Below are positions 1-8,019 of a stretch of DNA of 64,000 bases, one piece after another. The position numbers and the translations under genes were made by a program. The notes below the pieces were generated by a model. It worked only from the letters and a program-made list of their open reading frames with translations. It searched no databases and was not told the DNA's origin. Each line of letters begins with the position of its first letter. Within the stretch, counting starts at the first letter, position 1. The DNA comes from Phenylobacterium sp. (lineage in GTDB: Bacteria > Pseudomonadota > Alphaproteobacteria > Caulobacterales > Caulobacteraceae): the NCBI GenBank assembly GCA_018001015.1, contig JAGNIV010000016.1, positions 18,526-82,525 on the forward strand. Reading direction: 5' to 3'.

Positions 1-450
1 CATAGTAGCGGCGTCCTGCTGGCGGCCCACGCCCGCCGTCCCCCGCTCCGTCTGGCGCTCGGCTTGGGCGACACGCCGTTCCAGCTCCTGGCGATCCCGC
101 TCGGTCGGTTGATAGCCCCGCGCTTCGATGCCAAGCGCCATGGCAGCCAGCCAGGCCTCTCGCCGGAAATCCGGCTCGCCGTGCACGACAACTACGGTCC
201 AGCCGCGATGCTGAGCGACGTTCGCCATGTCGCGAATGGCGTTCGGATCGGCTCGTCCGCTCACCAGGCGAGGACCGTGGTCCCGGAACGCCGGGGTCTC
301 GATGCGGGCGTCGACATAGAAGCCAAGCCCTGGCCCGCCCTTCTCGTCGAGATAGTAGCGCCGGCGGATCGGGTCGGGGACGTCGCCCTTGTGTATTGAG
401 CGGCCCCTGCCCTCGCTGTCGATCTGGTTGCGGTCGATGTCGTCAGGCAT
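1..450 (-). CDS. LPD7-like / relaxase-associated protein, partial (runs off left edge)
   Basis: An open frame starts at ATG 450 and continues through position 1 without a stop, so at least 150 residues are visible. The ATG overlaps the virD4 stop by 8 bases, so the two genes are translationally linked in the transfer operon. The segment around residues 30-130 carries a YYLDEKGGPGLGFYVDAR stretch, a VVVVHGEPDFRREAWLAA stretch, and then GYQPTERDRQELERR. From memory this resembles the LPD7 domain of large conjugative-element proteins often encoded beside relaxases. The catalytic part, if any, lies outside the window. The family call is recall-based; that it is a real gene is well supported by its position and open frame. 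Confidence 0.6.
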   Translation of the reverse strand, partial: MPDDIDRNQIDSEGRGRSIHKGDVPDPIRRRYYLDEKGGPGLGFYVDARIETPAFRDHGPRLVSGRADPNAIRDMANVAQHRGWTVVVVHGEPDFRREAWLAAMALGIEARGYQPTERDRQELERRVAQAERQTERGTAGVGRQQDAATM

Positions 451-2299
451 GATCCAGCTCCGGGGTTGGACGCGCTGAGGCGTCGATGAAGCGCTCGACC
501 CAGGCTTCGACCTCGGCCTCTGTCGCGCCCATCTGCGGCAACGGTCCGAGGCCGGTCGCTTCGAGCGCCGGGATAACGAGGTCGAGATTCAAGCCGCTAT
601 CCGAGGAGCTTGCGGCCCGTCTGACAGCCCGCGGACCATCCGCGAGGGTGCGGGGCGCGACGACCGGCGGAGGCAAAATGCGTGCCGTGAACGCCTTCTC
701 GCGCCAGTAGACCACCTTCCGCCCGCGCACGGGCGGTAGCCCCGCGCGGAGGACGATGAGCTGACCCGGGTCCATCTGAATAAGTTCCTGCGGCATCATC
801 AATGCGCGGCGCTGGTCGGACTCGGTCGTGCTGCGGTTGCCCTTGGAAAGCAGGGTCGGCCGGCTATTCGAACGGCCTGTGTAGGTCCAGAAACCGAGGC
901 GTTCGGAGAGGTCCTGGGCGACCTTGAGCTCCTTGGGCGCGAAGGCGATCTCCAGGCCGCAGTTGGCCATGATCTCCTCGGCGAGATCCGGACCGTATTC
1001 GGCCCGTAGCTGCGCCGGGCTCTGCAGGACCGGCAGCAGGCGCAGGCCGTAGCCGGCGACGTAGGAGAAGCCGTGGGCGATGACAGCCGCGTGCCCGAGA
1101 CGCGCGAACTCGTCCATCACCATCAGCACCTGGACCGCATGCTGATCGGCAGTCGGGCGCTCTCGGGTGTTCAGGTCCACGAGCTGCTGCAGTAGGAGAT
1201 TGTAGAGCGGCGCCACCCGCGCCAGGTTGTCCGGGGAGACGGCCAGATAAAGCGATATCCGACGCTCCCGGAGGTCCCGTAGATCAAAGTCGCTGGCATC
1301 CGTCGCCGCGCAGACCCGCGGGTTTAGCCAGAGGTTCATCCGCGCCGTAATGGTCTGCTTGATCGACGCGAAGGTGTTCTCTGAGGCCGAGCAAAAATCC
1401 GAGAGCGCGCTGACGCATCCGTGGGAAAGCGGTCGGCCGGTCGCCGCGCGCGTGGCGACCTCTTCGGGAAGGCGGGCGCGAGGCTCACCTTGGGTCAGCT
1501 GCCGATAGATGGCGCCGAGGCTGAACGGCAGGTCCGGCGTCTCGGCGACGTAGGCGCCGACGCCGATGAGGCCTGTCCGGGCCGCCTCGGCCCAGAACGG
1601 GTCGCCGTGGTGGGGCGGCGGAAACAGCATGACCGCGAGCTTCTGCAACTCGTCGAGGACGGCGACGGCGTCGGTCCGATCGATATGGCCGAGCGGATTG
1701 AACCGTGCTGTGCGACCCTCGGGATCGAGCGGGTCGAACAGCACCACGTCCTGGCCGTGGGCGGCACGGAAGCCAGCGCTGGCCTCCCAATTCTCGCGCT
1801 TGACGTCGAGGACGACCACGGAGTCCGGCCAGGTCAGCAGGTTGGGGATCACGACTCCGACGCCCTTGCCGCTGCGAGTCGGCGCATGAAGCATGACGTG
1901 TTCTGAGCCGCCGAACACTAGGAGCCGGCCGCCCTTTCGGCCAAGGACGATGCCCTGGCGCGCCCGCAAGCCCGCGCCAACGAGTTCGGCCTCGCTCGCC
2001 CAGCGGGCGGCGCCGTACAGCGGTGGGCGGTGATTGCGCACGATCCCGATGGTGATGATGCCTGCGCCGCCAAAGGCCGACAAAACGCCAATGCCCAGCC
2101 ATTGCCGGACGTGAGGATCATCGCGGAAATACCAGAACCAGGCCGGCACCTGGGCCGGGTCGACATCGGGCGACAGGCGCTTCAGCCCAGCCAAGGCGAT
2201 GACGGCGGCGACGCCGCCTAGCAGGGCGACACCGGCGGCGGCCAGTGTGCCGAGATAGGCGGCCTTAAGCAGCCAGGGCGCGCTTGCGAAGCGGGTCAT
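443..2299 (-). CDS. virD4: VirD4/TraG type IV coupling protein
   Basis: 618 aa coupling ATPase that would bring the relaxosome to the secretion channel at the inner membrane. Two N-terminal hydrophobic segments (about residues 12-38 and 68-87) are followed by a Walker A APTRSGKG (about 139-146) and a Walker B-like VMVMDEFARLG. TraG/VirD4 features such as the LYLAVSPDNLARVAPLYNLLLQQ stretch and the PQELIQMDPGQLIVL stretch near the C-terminus are present. The start lies 35 bases inside the virB11 gene end, and the stop overlaps the next gene, consistent with one long operon. Length is normal for the family. Confidence 0.95.
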   Translation of the reverse strand: MTRFASAPWLLKAAYLGTLAAAGVALLGGVAAVIALAGLKRLSPDVDPAQVPAWFWYFRDDPHVRQWLGIGVLSAFGGAGIITIGIVRNHRPPLYGAARWASEAELVGAGLRARQGIVLGRKGGRLLVFGGSEHVMLHAPTRSGKGVGVVIPNLLTWPDSVVVLDVKRENWEASAGFRAAHGQDVVLFDPLDPEGRTARFNPLGHIDRTDAVAVLDELQKLAVMLFPPPHHGDPFWAEAARTGLIGVGAYVAETPDLPFSLGAIYRQLTQGEPRARLPEEVATRAATGRPLSHGCVSALSDFCSASENTFASIKQTITARMNLWLNPRVCAATDASDFDLRDLRERRISLYLAVSPDNLARVAPLYNLLLQQLVDLNTRERPTADQHAVQVLMVMDEFARLGHAAVIAHGFSYVAGYGLRLLPVLQSPAQLRAEYGPDLAEEIMANCGLEIAFAPKELKVAQDLSERLGFWTYTGRSNSRPTLLSKGNRSTTESDQRRALMMPQELIQMDPGQLIVLRAGLPPVRGRKVVYWREKAFTARILPPPVVAPRTLADGPRAVRRAASSSDSGLNLDLVIPALEATGLGPLPQMGATEAEVEAWVERFIDASARPTPELDHA

Positions 2300-3266
2300 A
2301 CCAGACCTCCGTCATGCGGAAGCGCCCGTCGACCCGGCGCAACTGCACCACCACGTCGACCAGCATGTGAAGGAGAGATCGGATGTCGTCGCGGGCCAGG
2401 TCGCGGCCGCCCTCGGACTCCTTCACCAGCAAGATAAGTTGCTCGAAGGCCAAGGTCGCGCTGTCGGCATGGATGGTGGTGATCGAGCCGGGATGGCCGG
2501 TGTTGACGTTGCGCAGATAGAAGAAGGCAGTCCCGTCCCGGAGTTCCTGCAGAAGGATGCGGTCGGGCCGCATGCGCAGGGCGCTTTCAAGGAGCTGCTT
2601 GGCGCCGACCTTGGCAAGCCCCTGCCCGTCCTTGGCGTAGAGCATGTGGACGGCGTTGCGGTGTGGAACCGTCAGCTCGCGGGCGTCCTCGATGGTCAAA
2701 AGCCGTTCGCTCTCGGGGATCAGCTGAACAAGCCCCTTGGCGAAAGTGGTCTTGCCCGATCCCGTCGCGCCGGAGATCAACACGTTTCGGCGGCTTTGCA
2801 CGGCCAGACGAAAGAAGGCTGGCCAGTCGCCGGCATCCCGCAGCGCCAGGAGCGCCGTTTCCTCCGCGGCGAGCGCGGTGGAGGCCAGGGCTACATCATC
2901 GAACATGCCGCTTCTCGCGAAGGCGTCGAGATCGAAGGTCGCCTCGGAGGGTTTGCGTAGAGTCAGCGACAGACGTTCGGCGGCTGGCGGGATGACGATC
3001 TGGCATCGCTCCCCGCCGGGAAGCACCGTCGAGCAAATCGGAGCCTCGGGCGTCACGTCCTGCGAGGTGAAGGCGGCGGCGGCCTTGGCGAGGGTCGAGA
3101 GCCAGGTTTCCGTCAGCTCGGGCGCGGCGCGCCATTCCCAACCGCCCTGGCGCTCGATGCCCAGTTCGCCTGGTCGGTTGACCACGACTTCGGTCACGCC
3201 GTCCGGCGCCAAGCAGGCCTGCAGCGGCTTCAGATAATGCTCGAGGACGGCGGTGTCTTGCGCCAT
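2265..3266 (-). CDS. virB11: VirB11 secretion ATPase
   Basis: 333 aa cytoplasmic hexameric ATPase of the secretion apparatus. Visible motifs are the Walker A GATGSGKTTFAKG (near residue 165), the Asp box ERLLTIEDARELTVP, the Walker B-type DRILLQELRDGTAF, and the His box GHPGSITTIHADS. The N-terminal domain (residues 1-140) shows the usual VirB11 pattern with EVVVNRPGELGIER. It follows virB10 by 3 bases and overlaps virD4. Nothing appears truncated. Confidence 0.96.
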   Translation of the reverse strand: MAQDTAVLEHYLKPLQACLAPDGVTEVVVNRPGELGIERQGGWEWRAAPELTETWLSTLAKAAAAFTSQDVTPEAPICSTVLPGGERCQIVIPPAAERLSLTLRKPSEATFDLDAFARSGMFDDVALASTALAAEETALLALRDAGDWPAFFRLAVQSRRNVLISGATGSGKTTFAKGLVQLIPESERLLTIEDARELTVPHRNAVHMLYAKDGQGLAKVGAKQLLESALRMRPDRILLQELRDGTAFFYLRNVNTGHPGSITTIHADSATLAFEQLILLVKESEGGRDLARDDIRSLLHMLVDVVVQLRRVDGRFRMTEVWYDPLRKRALAA

Positions 3267-3269
3267 GGG

Positions 3270-4394
3270 CTAACGGGACCTCAGGCCATAGACGCCGGAA
3301 AAATCGAAATCCTGGGCAACGAAGATCGAAACCTCGGACCCCTGCGCCTTGCGCAACGACGGCGCGATGTTGATCGAGTTCTGCACCGCCATGCCGGCCG
3401 CGTCCGAGGGCAGGCGGGTCACGTTGGCGCCGTTGTCCGGCCCTGCGACCGCAGAAACCGCATCATCCACGATGCTGAGCAACAGGGCGCCGCCGAAGCG
3501 GTCCCAGAAGTGCGTGTCGATCTCCCCGTCGAAGCCGGCGCGGCCAACCGGATCGGCAGCCGGTGAGCCCAAGGCGATGGCGACGCCGGCCGGCGTGACG
3601 GCCCGGGTCCAGAGTACGAACAGCCGGCGCTGTCCCTGGCGCAGGCTCGATCGGTACTCTCCAAGAACCTTGGTGCCCTTCTCCATCAGAACAACGGCCC
3701 CGTTGTCCGAAAGCACATCGCGCGGAATGAGGCAGCTGACGTATCCCGGCGTGGTGGACTCCATCGCCGTCTGCAGGATGCAGGGAAGGTTAGCGCCAGC
3801 GACGATCAGGAAATTGCGGTCAGGTAGCCGGGCGGCCCTGGCCTGTCCGATCGAGGATCCGCGCCCGAGTTGCTCGAGCTCGGTCGCCTCGCGGGCCGGG
3901 CCGTCGTGTGATGCAAGGACGGGGGCGATAGGCGTCGCCGCGCCGCCGCCCCGGCTGTAGGCCAGGATCGGCGCGCCTCGGATGGTGTTCACCTCCGCCT
4001 GACGCCTAGTCGCGGCGTCCGCCGCCCCGGTCTTCACGCCGGCGGAGGGCTGGATCGCGGGAACCTGGCCACCGGCTTGTTCTGGACCCAGGCCTGGCGA
4101 GTTGACACCCGGCGCCGCCAGCGTCGGTGAAGCGGGCGATGCCGGCTCGAATGGCACCACCTGTCGCGCGGGCTCGTCGCGCTCGGGTTCAGGCGGCGCC
4201 TTGTCGTGGCCCCAGGTCGCGGCGACGAACACGCCGCAACCGGCCACAAGGGCCGCCAACACAACGGCTTTGCCAGCCATCCTCGAACCGAGCTGACCGG
4301 CGATTGGCGATATCGAGCGCTCGAAGGCGGGCGGCGGCGACCTCGACTCCTCCGGGGCGGGACCTGCGTCGTGCGGTTCGGCGGCGTCAGTCAT
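3270..4394 (-). CDS. virB10: VirB10 core-complex protein
   Basis: 374 aa. I start it at ATG 4394, which overlaps the virB9 stop in an ATGA; the longer open frame reaching 5420 is just unselected sequence antiparallel to virB9. A cytoplasmic N-terminus is followed by one membrane helix (about 41-61), a Pro-rich periplasmic linker (about 70-150), and the TrbI/VirB10 beta-barrel domain with LPDRNFLIVAGANLPCILQT, the ESTTPGYVSC segment and VLMEKGTKVLGEYRS. VirB10 spans both membranes and senses ATP use by VirB11/VirD4. The C-terminal segment QNSINIAPSLRKAQGSEVSI is typical. Confidence 0.95.
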   Translation of the reverse strand: MTDAAEPHDAGPAPEESRSPPPAFERSISPIAGQLGSRMAGKAVVLAALVAGCGVFVAATWGHDKAPPEPERDEPARQVVPFEPASPASPTLAAPGVNSPGLGPEQAGGQVPAIQPSAGVKTGAADAATRRQAEVNTIRGAPILAYSRGGGAATPIAPVLASHDGPAREATELEQLGRGSSIGQARAARLPDRNFLIVAGANLPCILQTAMESTTPGYVSCLIPRDVLSDNGAVVLMEKGTKVLGEYRSSLRQGQRRLFVLWTRAVTPAGVAIALGSPAADPVGRAGFDGEIDTHFWDRFGGALLLSIVDDAVSAVAGPDNGANVTRLPSDAAGMAVQNSINIAPSLRKAQGSEVSIFVAQDFDFSGVYGLRSR

Positions 4395-5242
4395 GGCCTG
4401 CTGGCTCCCTGGTCGGTCCGTTGAACGTCGGGCGCAGCAGTCCCGGTCGCCGGATTGACGCCGTAGGGCTCGAAGGCCTGGTTGAAGATGCAGAGGACAT
4501 CCTGCCCACGGCGAAGCCGCAGTTGGCGGACCACAGCGTGGACAACGACGAACTCGCCTCGCACATCGAACGGGATGAGGCTTTCTGTCCCGCTCGACTC
4601 CACCTGGTAGATGGCTGGAACCTGCTGATTGGCCGGAAACCGCATGACTGTGAACCGGCCGTTGTCGGACACCTCTGACGGCTGCAGGGCGGTGGCGCCC
4701 TGGACGCCGTAGTTCAGGTTGCGCCTGCCCTCCACGACGGCGCGGTCGAGCTTGAGATCGACGATGCGGCGTTCGAGCTGAGCCGTTTGCGCGGTGACAG
4801 CCGCGCTGATCGCCGCGTTCTCGTCCTGCGGATATCGGAAGCGCAGACCGAAGACGGTGTCGGGGGTATTCCGCGCGGAAGAGCCGGCCCGCGTCGACAG
4901 CTCGAAGGTGTAGTTGCGGGTCTCGACGCCACGGCTGGTCGTTACGATCAGGTTGGTCGGCGGTCGCGCGGCCTTCGGCTTGACGAAGAGGATGTTCTTC
5001 TCGGCCGCAACGTCCCAACCGGTGGCGTCGCCAACGGCGACGTGCAGGATGGCTTCGTCCGGCCCAAGCAGGATCTGGGTCGCGGTGCGGAAGACGCCGG
5101 TGATCTTCACCACCGCCCAGGGATCGTAGTCTACGACCTTGATCCGAGGATCGGAGGGACCGGGCTTCGGGGTGTCCAGGGCAGAGGCTGGTGAGGCGCT
5201 CGCCAGCGCCGCCGCGATGAATAGGGCGCCCAGCGCTCTCAT
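4391..5242 (-). CDS. virB9: VirB9 outer-membrane core protein
   Basis: 283 aa with a Sec signal peptide ending near residue 21 (SPASA). The N-terminal half has DPRIKVVDYDPWAVVKITG and the TNLIVTT/RNYTFEL pattern of VirB9/CagX. The C-terminal half has LNYGVQGATALQPSEVSDNGRFTVM and GVNPATG. VirB9 with VirB7 and VirB10 forms the ring that opens the outer membrane. It overlaps virB8 and virB10 by ATGA at both ends. Confidence 0.95.
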   Translation of the reverse strand: MRALGALFIAAALASASPASALDTPKPGPSDPRIKVVDYDPWAVVKITGVFRTATQILLGPDEAILHVAVGDATGWDVAAEKNILFVKPKAARPPTNLIVTTSRGVETRNYTFELSTRAGSSARNTPDTVFGLRFRYPQDENAAISAAVTAQTAQLERRIVDLKLDRAVVEGRRNLNYGVQGATALQPSEVSDNGRFTVMRFPANQQVPAIYQVESSGTESLIPFDVRGEFVVVHAVVRQLRLRRGQDVLCIFNQAFEPYGVNPATGTAAPDVQRTDQGASRP

Positions 5243-5913
5243 CGCACCACCTCCGGATCGGCCCGGTAGCTGGTGACCTGGAAGCCCAGCGGATTGCGAA
5301 GTCTGTCCGCCTCGCCCATCGGCGCGCGGGTGTAGCCATAGGCCACCGTGGCGATCCAGTCGCTCTCGGTGATCTGCTGGCTCTGCCGCACGATGCGGTG
5401 GAAACGGACGTTGGCGACACCGTCCGAGACGAAGCTGACGGCCCGAATGTCGATCTGCGCTTCGCCGGCTTGGCCGTAGACTACCTGGGGGCTCGCCGGG
5501 TTGGCAGGCCGGAAGGCGTCACCCCAACGCTGCTGCTCGGACGGGGTCGACATGATCGAGACCTGCCGGAAGTTGGCTTCGGCCGCAGGAGCGAGCCAGC
5601 CTTCCCGGGCGCGGACATACTGGGCCAGGAAATGCTTGGTGACCGCCTCGTCATAGGTGAGCGGTTTCTCGGATTTGAGCGCCGTCATGACGTCCACAGC
5701 GCCGGTGGCGCGGTCAACGCGGACCACGAAAGGCTCGACGCTTTTCAATGGTGCCAGGGCCGCGACTGCCCCAACGGCGACGGTCGCCACGACCGCAGCG
5801 AAGCCCGCCACGCCCCAGGCCAGACGGCGCGATCGCTCGGCGCTGCGAACCTGGTCTGCGTTCCAGCTCTTCGCCTCGGCGAAATAGCCCTTCAGATCGG
5901 CTTCGGTCTTCAT
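5239..5913 (-). CDS. virB8: VirB8 inner-membrane assembly protein
   Basis: 224 aa bitopic protein. A short cytoplasmic N-terminus is followed by one transmembrane helix (about 31-53) and a periplasmic NTF2-like VirB8 domain. Recognisable segments are VEPFVVRVDRATGAVDV, LAQYVRAREGW and ANVRFHRIV. It nucleates assembly of the channel. It overlaps virB9 (ATGA) and the upstream small lipoprotein gene (ATGA). Confidence 0.93.
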   Translation of the reverse strand: MKTEADLKGYFAEAKSWNADQVRSAERSRRLAWGVAGFAAVVATVAVGAVAALAPLKSVEPFVVRVDRATGAVDVMTALKSEKPLTYDEAVTKHFLAQYVRAREGWLAPAAEANFRQVSIMSTPSEQQRWGDAFRPANPASPQVVYGQAGEAQIDIRAVSFVSDGVANVRFHRIVRQSQQITESDWIATVAYGYTRAPMGEADRLRNPLGFQVTSYRADPEVVR

Positions 5914-6149
5914 GCGCAGCTCCCGAACGACTTGGGCGACGCGGCGGAGGACAGGGTCATGGGCTTAGCCTCAGGGGTCCCCTCGGCCGACGGCTCTGCC
6001 GCACCTTCAGCGGGCGGGGCCAGGACCGTGCCGTAGGGATTGGCCGGGCGAAGGCGCTTGCCGTCGCAGACGGCGAGCTTGCCTTTCCCGGTCGTGGAAC
6101 AGGCGGCTAGGCCGAGCGCGGCCACAAAGACGAAAACTGGGATGCGCAT
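5910..6149 (-). CDS. VirB7-like small lipoprotein
   Basis: 79 aa. The start ATG at 6149 shares its A with the virB6 stop (TGATG), which fixes the start inside a longer open frame. A lipoprotein signal has the lipobox LAAC with Cys at about residue 17. The mature part is small and Pro/Ala/Ser-rich, with a further Cys in LAVCDGKR and one near the C-terminus (SFGSCA). Position between virB6 and virB8 is the virB7 position, so a VirB7-type role anchoring VirB9 is likely; sequence alone does not prove it. Confidence 0.75.
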   Translation of the reverse strand: MRIPVFVFVAALGLAACSTTGKGKLAVCDGKRLRPANPYGTVLAPPAEGAAEPSAEGTPEAKPMTLSSAASPKSFGSCA

Positions 6150-7084
6150 CAAGCGCGACCTCCGGCTGGACGAATGGAGCCGCCACCTTTGGGCGCGCTG
6201 CGGTTGGCCTCCTGTGGGCCTTGCGGCGCGCCGGGCCGGGGAACGCCACTGAGCGAGGCGGCGTTGGCGAAGTCGGCCAGGCCTGCGCTGGCGCCGCCCG
6301 CAATGCCGGCGGCGATGGCGGGGGTTTGCAGGAAGAAGATCGCGCCAAGCAGGCACAGGGCGATGAAGATCAGGCCGCCGGCCATGGGATCGGAGCCATC
6401 GATGCTGCCCCACTGCTGGGCGACCAGCGAAAGGATCAATTGGAAGACGGTGATGATCAGCGCGAAGAGGACCAGGTAGTTGACCGCCTGGCTGAGCCAG
6501 CCGAAGAAGAACCGCCGGGTTGCGTCAAAGAGGGCGCAGGCCACGAAGATGGGGCCGAGCGCGACAAGCAGAGCGAGAGCGACCTTGGCGATGAGGACCA
6601 CGCCGAAACCCACGGCGGCGGCGAGCGCGCCGACGATGTAGACTGTGGCGCCCAGGATCCAGGGACCGAAGTCGATCGGGCTGGCTTCCTTGGTGATCTT
6701 CTCGGCGAGATAGGCGGCGCGGTTGAAGAACTGATCGAACGCCGAGCCGACATCGGGCAGCCCTGCCCCGCTGATCGCCTGGGTCAGCGTGTCGGGAAGC
6801 ACATGGAAAAGCGGCTCGGTGACGTAGGTCGAATAGGCCACCGTCGTAGCCAGCATGTAGATGAAGGCCAGTTTGATGCTGCGCACAGCGAAATCCATGA
6901 ACGGCTCCTGGATCGCGCCACGCAGGATCGCGAAGCCATAGAGCAGCACGTAGAGAACAAGGGCGGCCCGCAGCGGCCCCGACACCTGCGCCATCACCGA
7001 GGTCGCGCGCTCGTTCAAAAACACGTCCAGCTTGCTGTCGACGAACTGATAGGCGGGCTGGAAGATTTGCAGGGTGTCGGCCAC
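6149..7084 (-). CDS. virB6: VirB6 polytopic channel protein
   Basis: 311 aa with a GTG start at 7084, 6 bases after the eexN stop. Several hydrophobic segments (about 35-55, 65-85, 140-165, 165-190, 200-220 and 235-265) are typical of TrbL/VirB6, as is the segment FDATRRFFFGWLSQAVNYLVLFAL. The C-terminal tail is Gly/Ala/Pro-rich and probably disordered. VirB6 forms part of the inner-membrane pore and contacts DNA. Confidence 0.92.
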   Translation of the reverse strand: MADTLQIFQPAYQFVDSKLDVFLNERATSVMAQVSGPLRAALVLYVLLYGFAILRGAIQEPFMDFAVRSIKLAFIYMLATTVAYSTYVTEPLFHVLPDTLTQAISGAGLPDVGSAFDQFFNRAAYLAEKITKEASPIDFGPWILGATVYIVGALAAAVGFGVVLIAKVALALLVALGPIFVACALFDATRRFFFGWLSQAVNYLVLFALIITVFQLILSLVAQQWGSIDGSDPMAGGLIFIALCLLGAIFFLQTPAIAAGIAGGASAGLADFANAASLSGVPRPGAPQGPQEANRSAPKGGGSIRPAGGRA

Positions 7085-7090
7085 GGGAAA

Positions 7091-7315
7091 TCAGAATCCT
7101 TTGCGATAGGCGTCCATGCGCGCGTCGCGCTTGGCGGCGCCAACACCGGCCTGAGCGTTCACGCATTCCAGACCGCGGTGGGCACCGGTGCGGCAGGCGG
7201 CCGCAACCTCCTCCGCCTCGTCCTGATGGGCCTCGAAATAGCTGGCGCTGCGCGGCTGGGGCGAGCAGGCCCCAAGGACCGCGAGCGCCAGAGGCAGGAC
7301 AACGCGCCCGATCAT
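7091..7315 (-). CDS. eexN: EexN-family entry-exclusion lipoprotein
   Basis: 74 aa with a lipoprotein signal (lipobox LGAC, Cys about residue 17). The mature part follows the EexN pattern: YFEAHQDEAEEVAAACRTG, then GLECVNA, with two conserved Cys. EexN proteins sit in the envelope and reduce redundant mating between cells carrying the same element. It lies between virB5 and virB6, where eex genes are usual, and overlaps virB5 by ATGA. Its presence argues for DNA conjugation rather than effector secretion. Confidence 0.82.
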   Translation of the reverse strand: MIGRVVLPLALAVLGACSPQPRSASYFEAHQDEAEEVAAACRTGAHRGLECVNAQAGVGAAKRDARMDAYRKGF

Positions 7316-8019
7316 TGGAAGCCCTGCTTGTAAGCGGCCATGCGCGCATCGCGCGCCGCTAGCATCCGTTCGCGCTCGCGCTGGGCCTGCAGCCGGTCTT
7401 CGGCGGCCTGCGCCATGGCGAAGCCCTGGAGCCGCATCTGGTCGTTGGCGATCATGGCCTGTTCAGTGGTCGCACGGACTTGCAGGTCCATCACCACCCG
7501 GGCGCTCGGGGCCGTGTCGATGGCGGCCTGAAGATCCCTCAAGCCTTCCAGCCGCTGAGCTCCGGCAGCGGTCACGCTCTGACCCAAGGCGAGGTCGCGG
7601 GCTGCCCGCTGTCCCGCCGCTTCGATGTCGGCGCCGTATGCGTCTTCGGTCGGAGCAGTCCAAAGTCTGTTGGCGGACCGGATCGTTTCCGCTTTGGCGC
7701 CGATTGCACCGAGCGCCGAGAAGTCGCCATTTGTTGCACCGCTGAAGGCCGAGGTGTCGGGCAGGAACGACCGCAGCGACGGCAGGCCAAGTGCGCTTGC
7801 GATCTTGCTGACGCCCGAGGCGTCGTTGAGGCTGGAGAACAGCTGCTGGCCCTGGGTGACCTGGGTCTTCAGCTCGTTGAGCTGGCTGACCGCCGTGGTC
7901 GCCTGCTCGATCAGCTTGGTGTAGCTGGTTGCGTCATAGACCGCGAGCTGGGCGTGCGCGGCCGAGCCGCCCAGGGTAACGGCGGTGGCCAGGGCGATGG
8001 TGGTCAACGAGCGCTTCAT
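7312..8019 (-). CDS. virB5: VirB5 minor pilus protein
   Basis: 235 aa, started at ATG 8019 where it overlaps the virB4 stop (ATGA); the longer frame to 8673 is spurious. A Sec signal peptide ends near residue 23 (AAHA). The mature protein is mostly helical, with the typical VirB5/TrbJ opening VYDATSYTKLIEQATTAVSQLNELKTQ (split here as two segments in the protein) and the C-terminal ARDARMAAYKQGF. VirB5 caps the conjugative pilus. The EexN C-terminus (DARMDAYRKGF) is strikingly similar to the VirB5 C-terminus (DARMAAYKQGF). Confidence 0.9.
   Translation of the reverse strand: MKRSLTTIALATAVTLGGSAAHAQLAVYDATSYTKLIEQATTAVSQLNELKTQVTQGQQLFSSLNDASGVSKIASALGLPSLRSFLPDTSAFSGATNGDFSALGAIGAKAETIRSANRLWTAPTEDAYGADIEAAGQRAARDLALGQSVTAAGAQRLEGLRDLQAAIDTAPSARVVMDLQVRATTEQAMIANDQMRLQGFAMAQAAEDRLQAQRERERMLAARDARMAAYKQGFQ

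Noticed and set aside
4395-5420. N-terminal extension of virB10
   Set aside because: Antiparallel frame through virB9; the ATGA junction at 4394 fixes the start.
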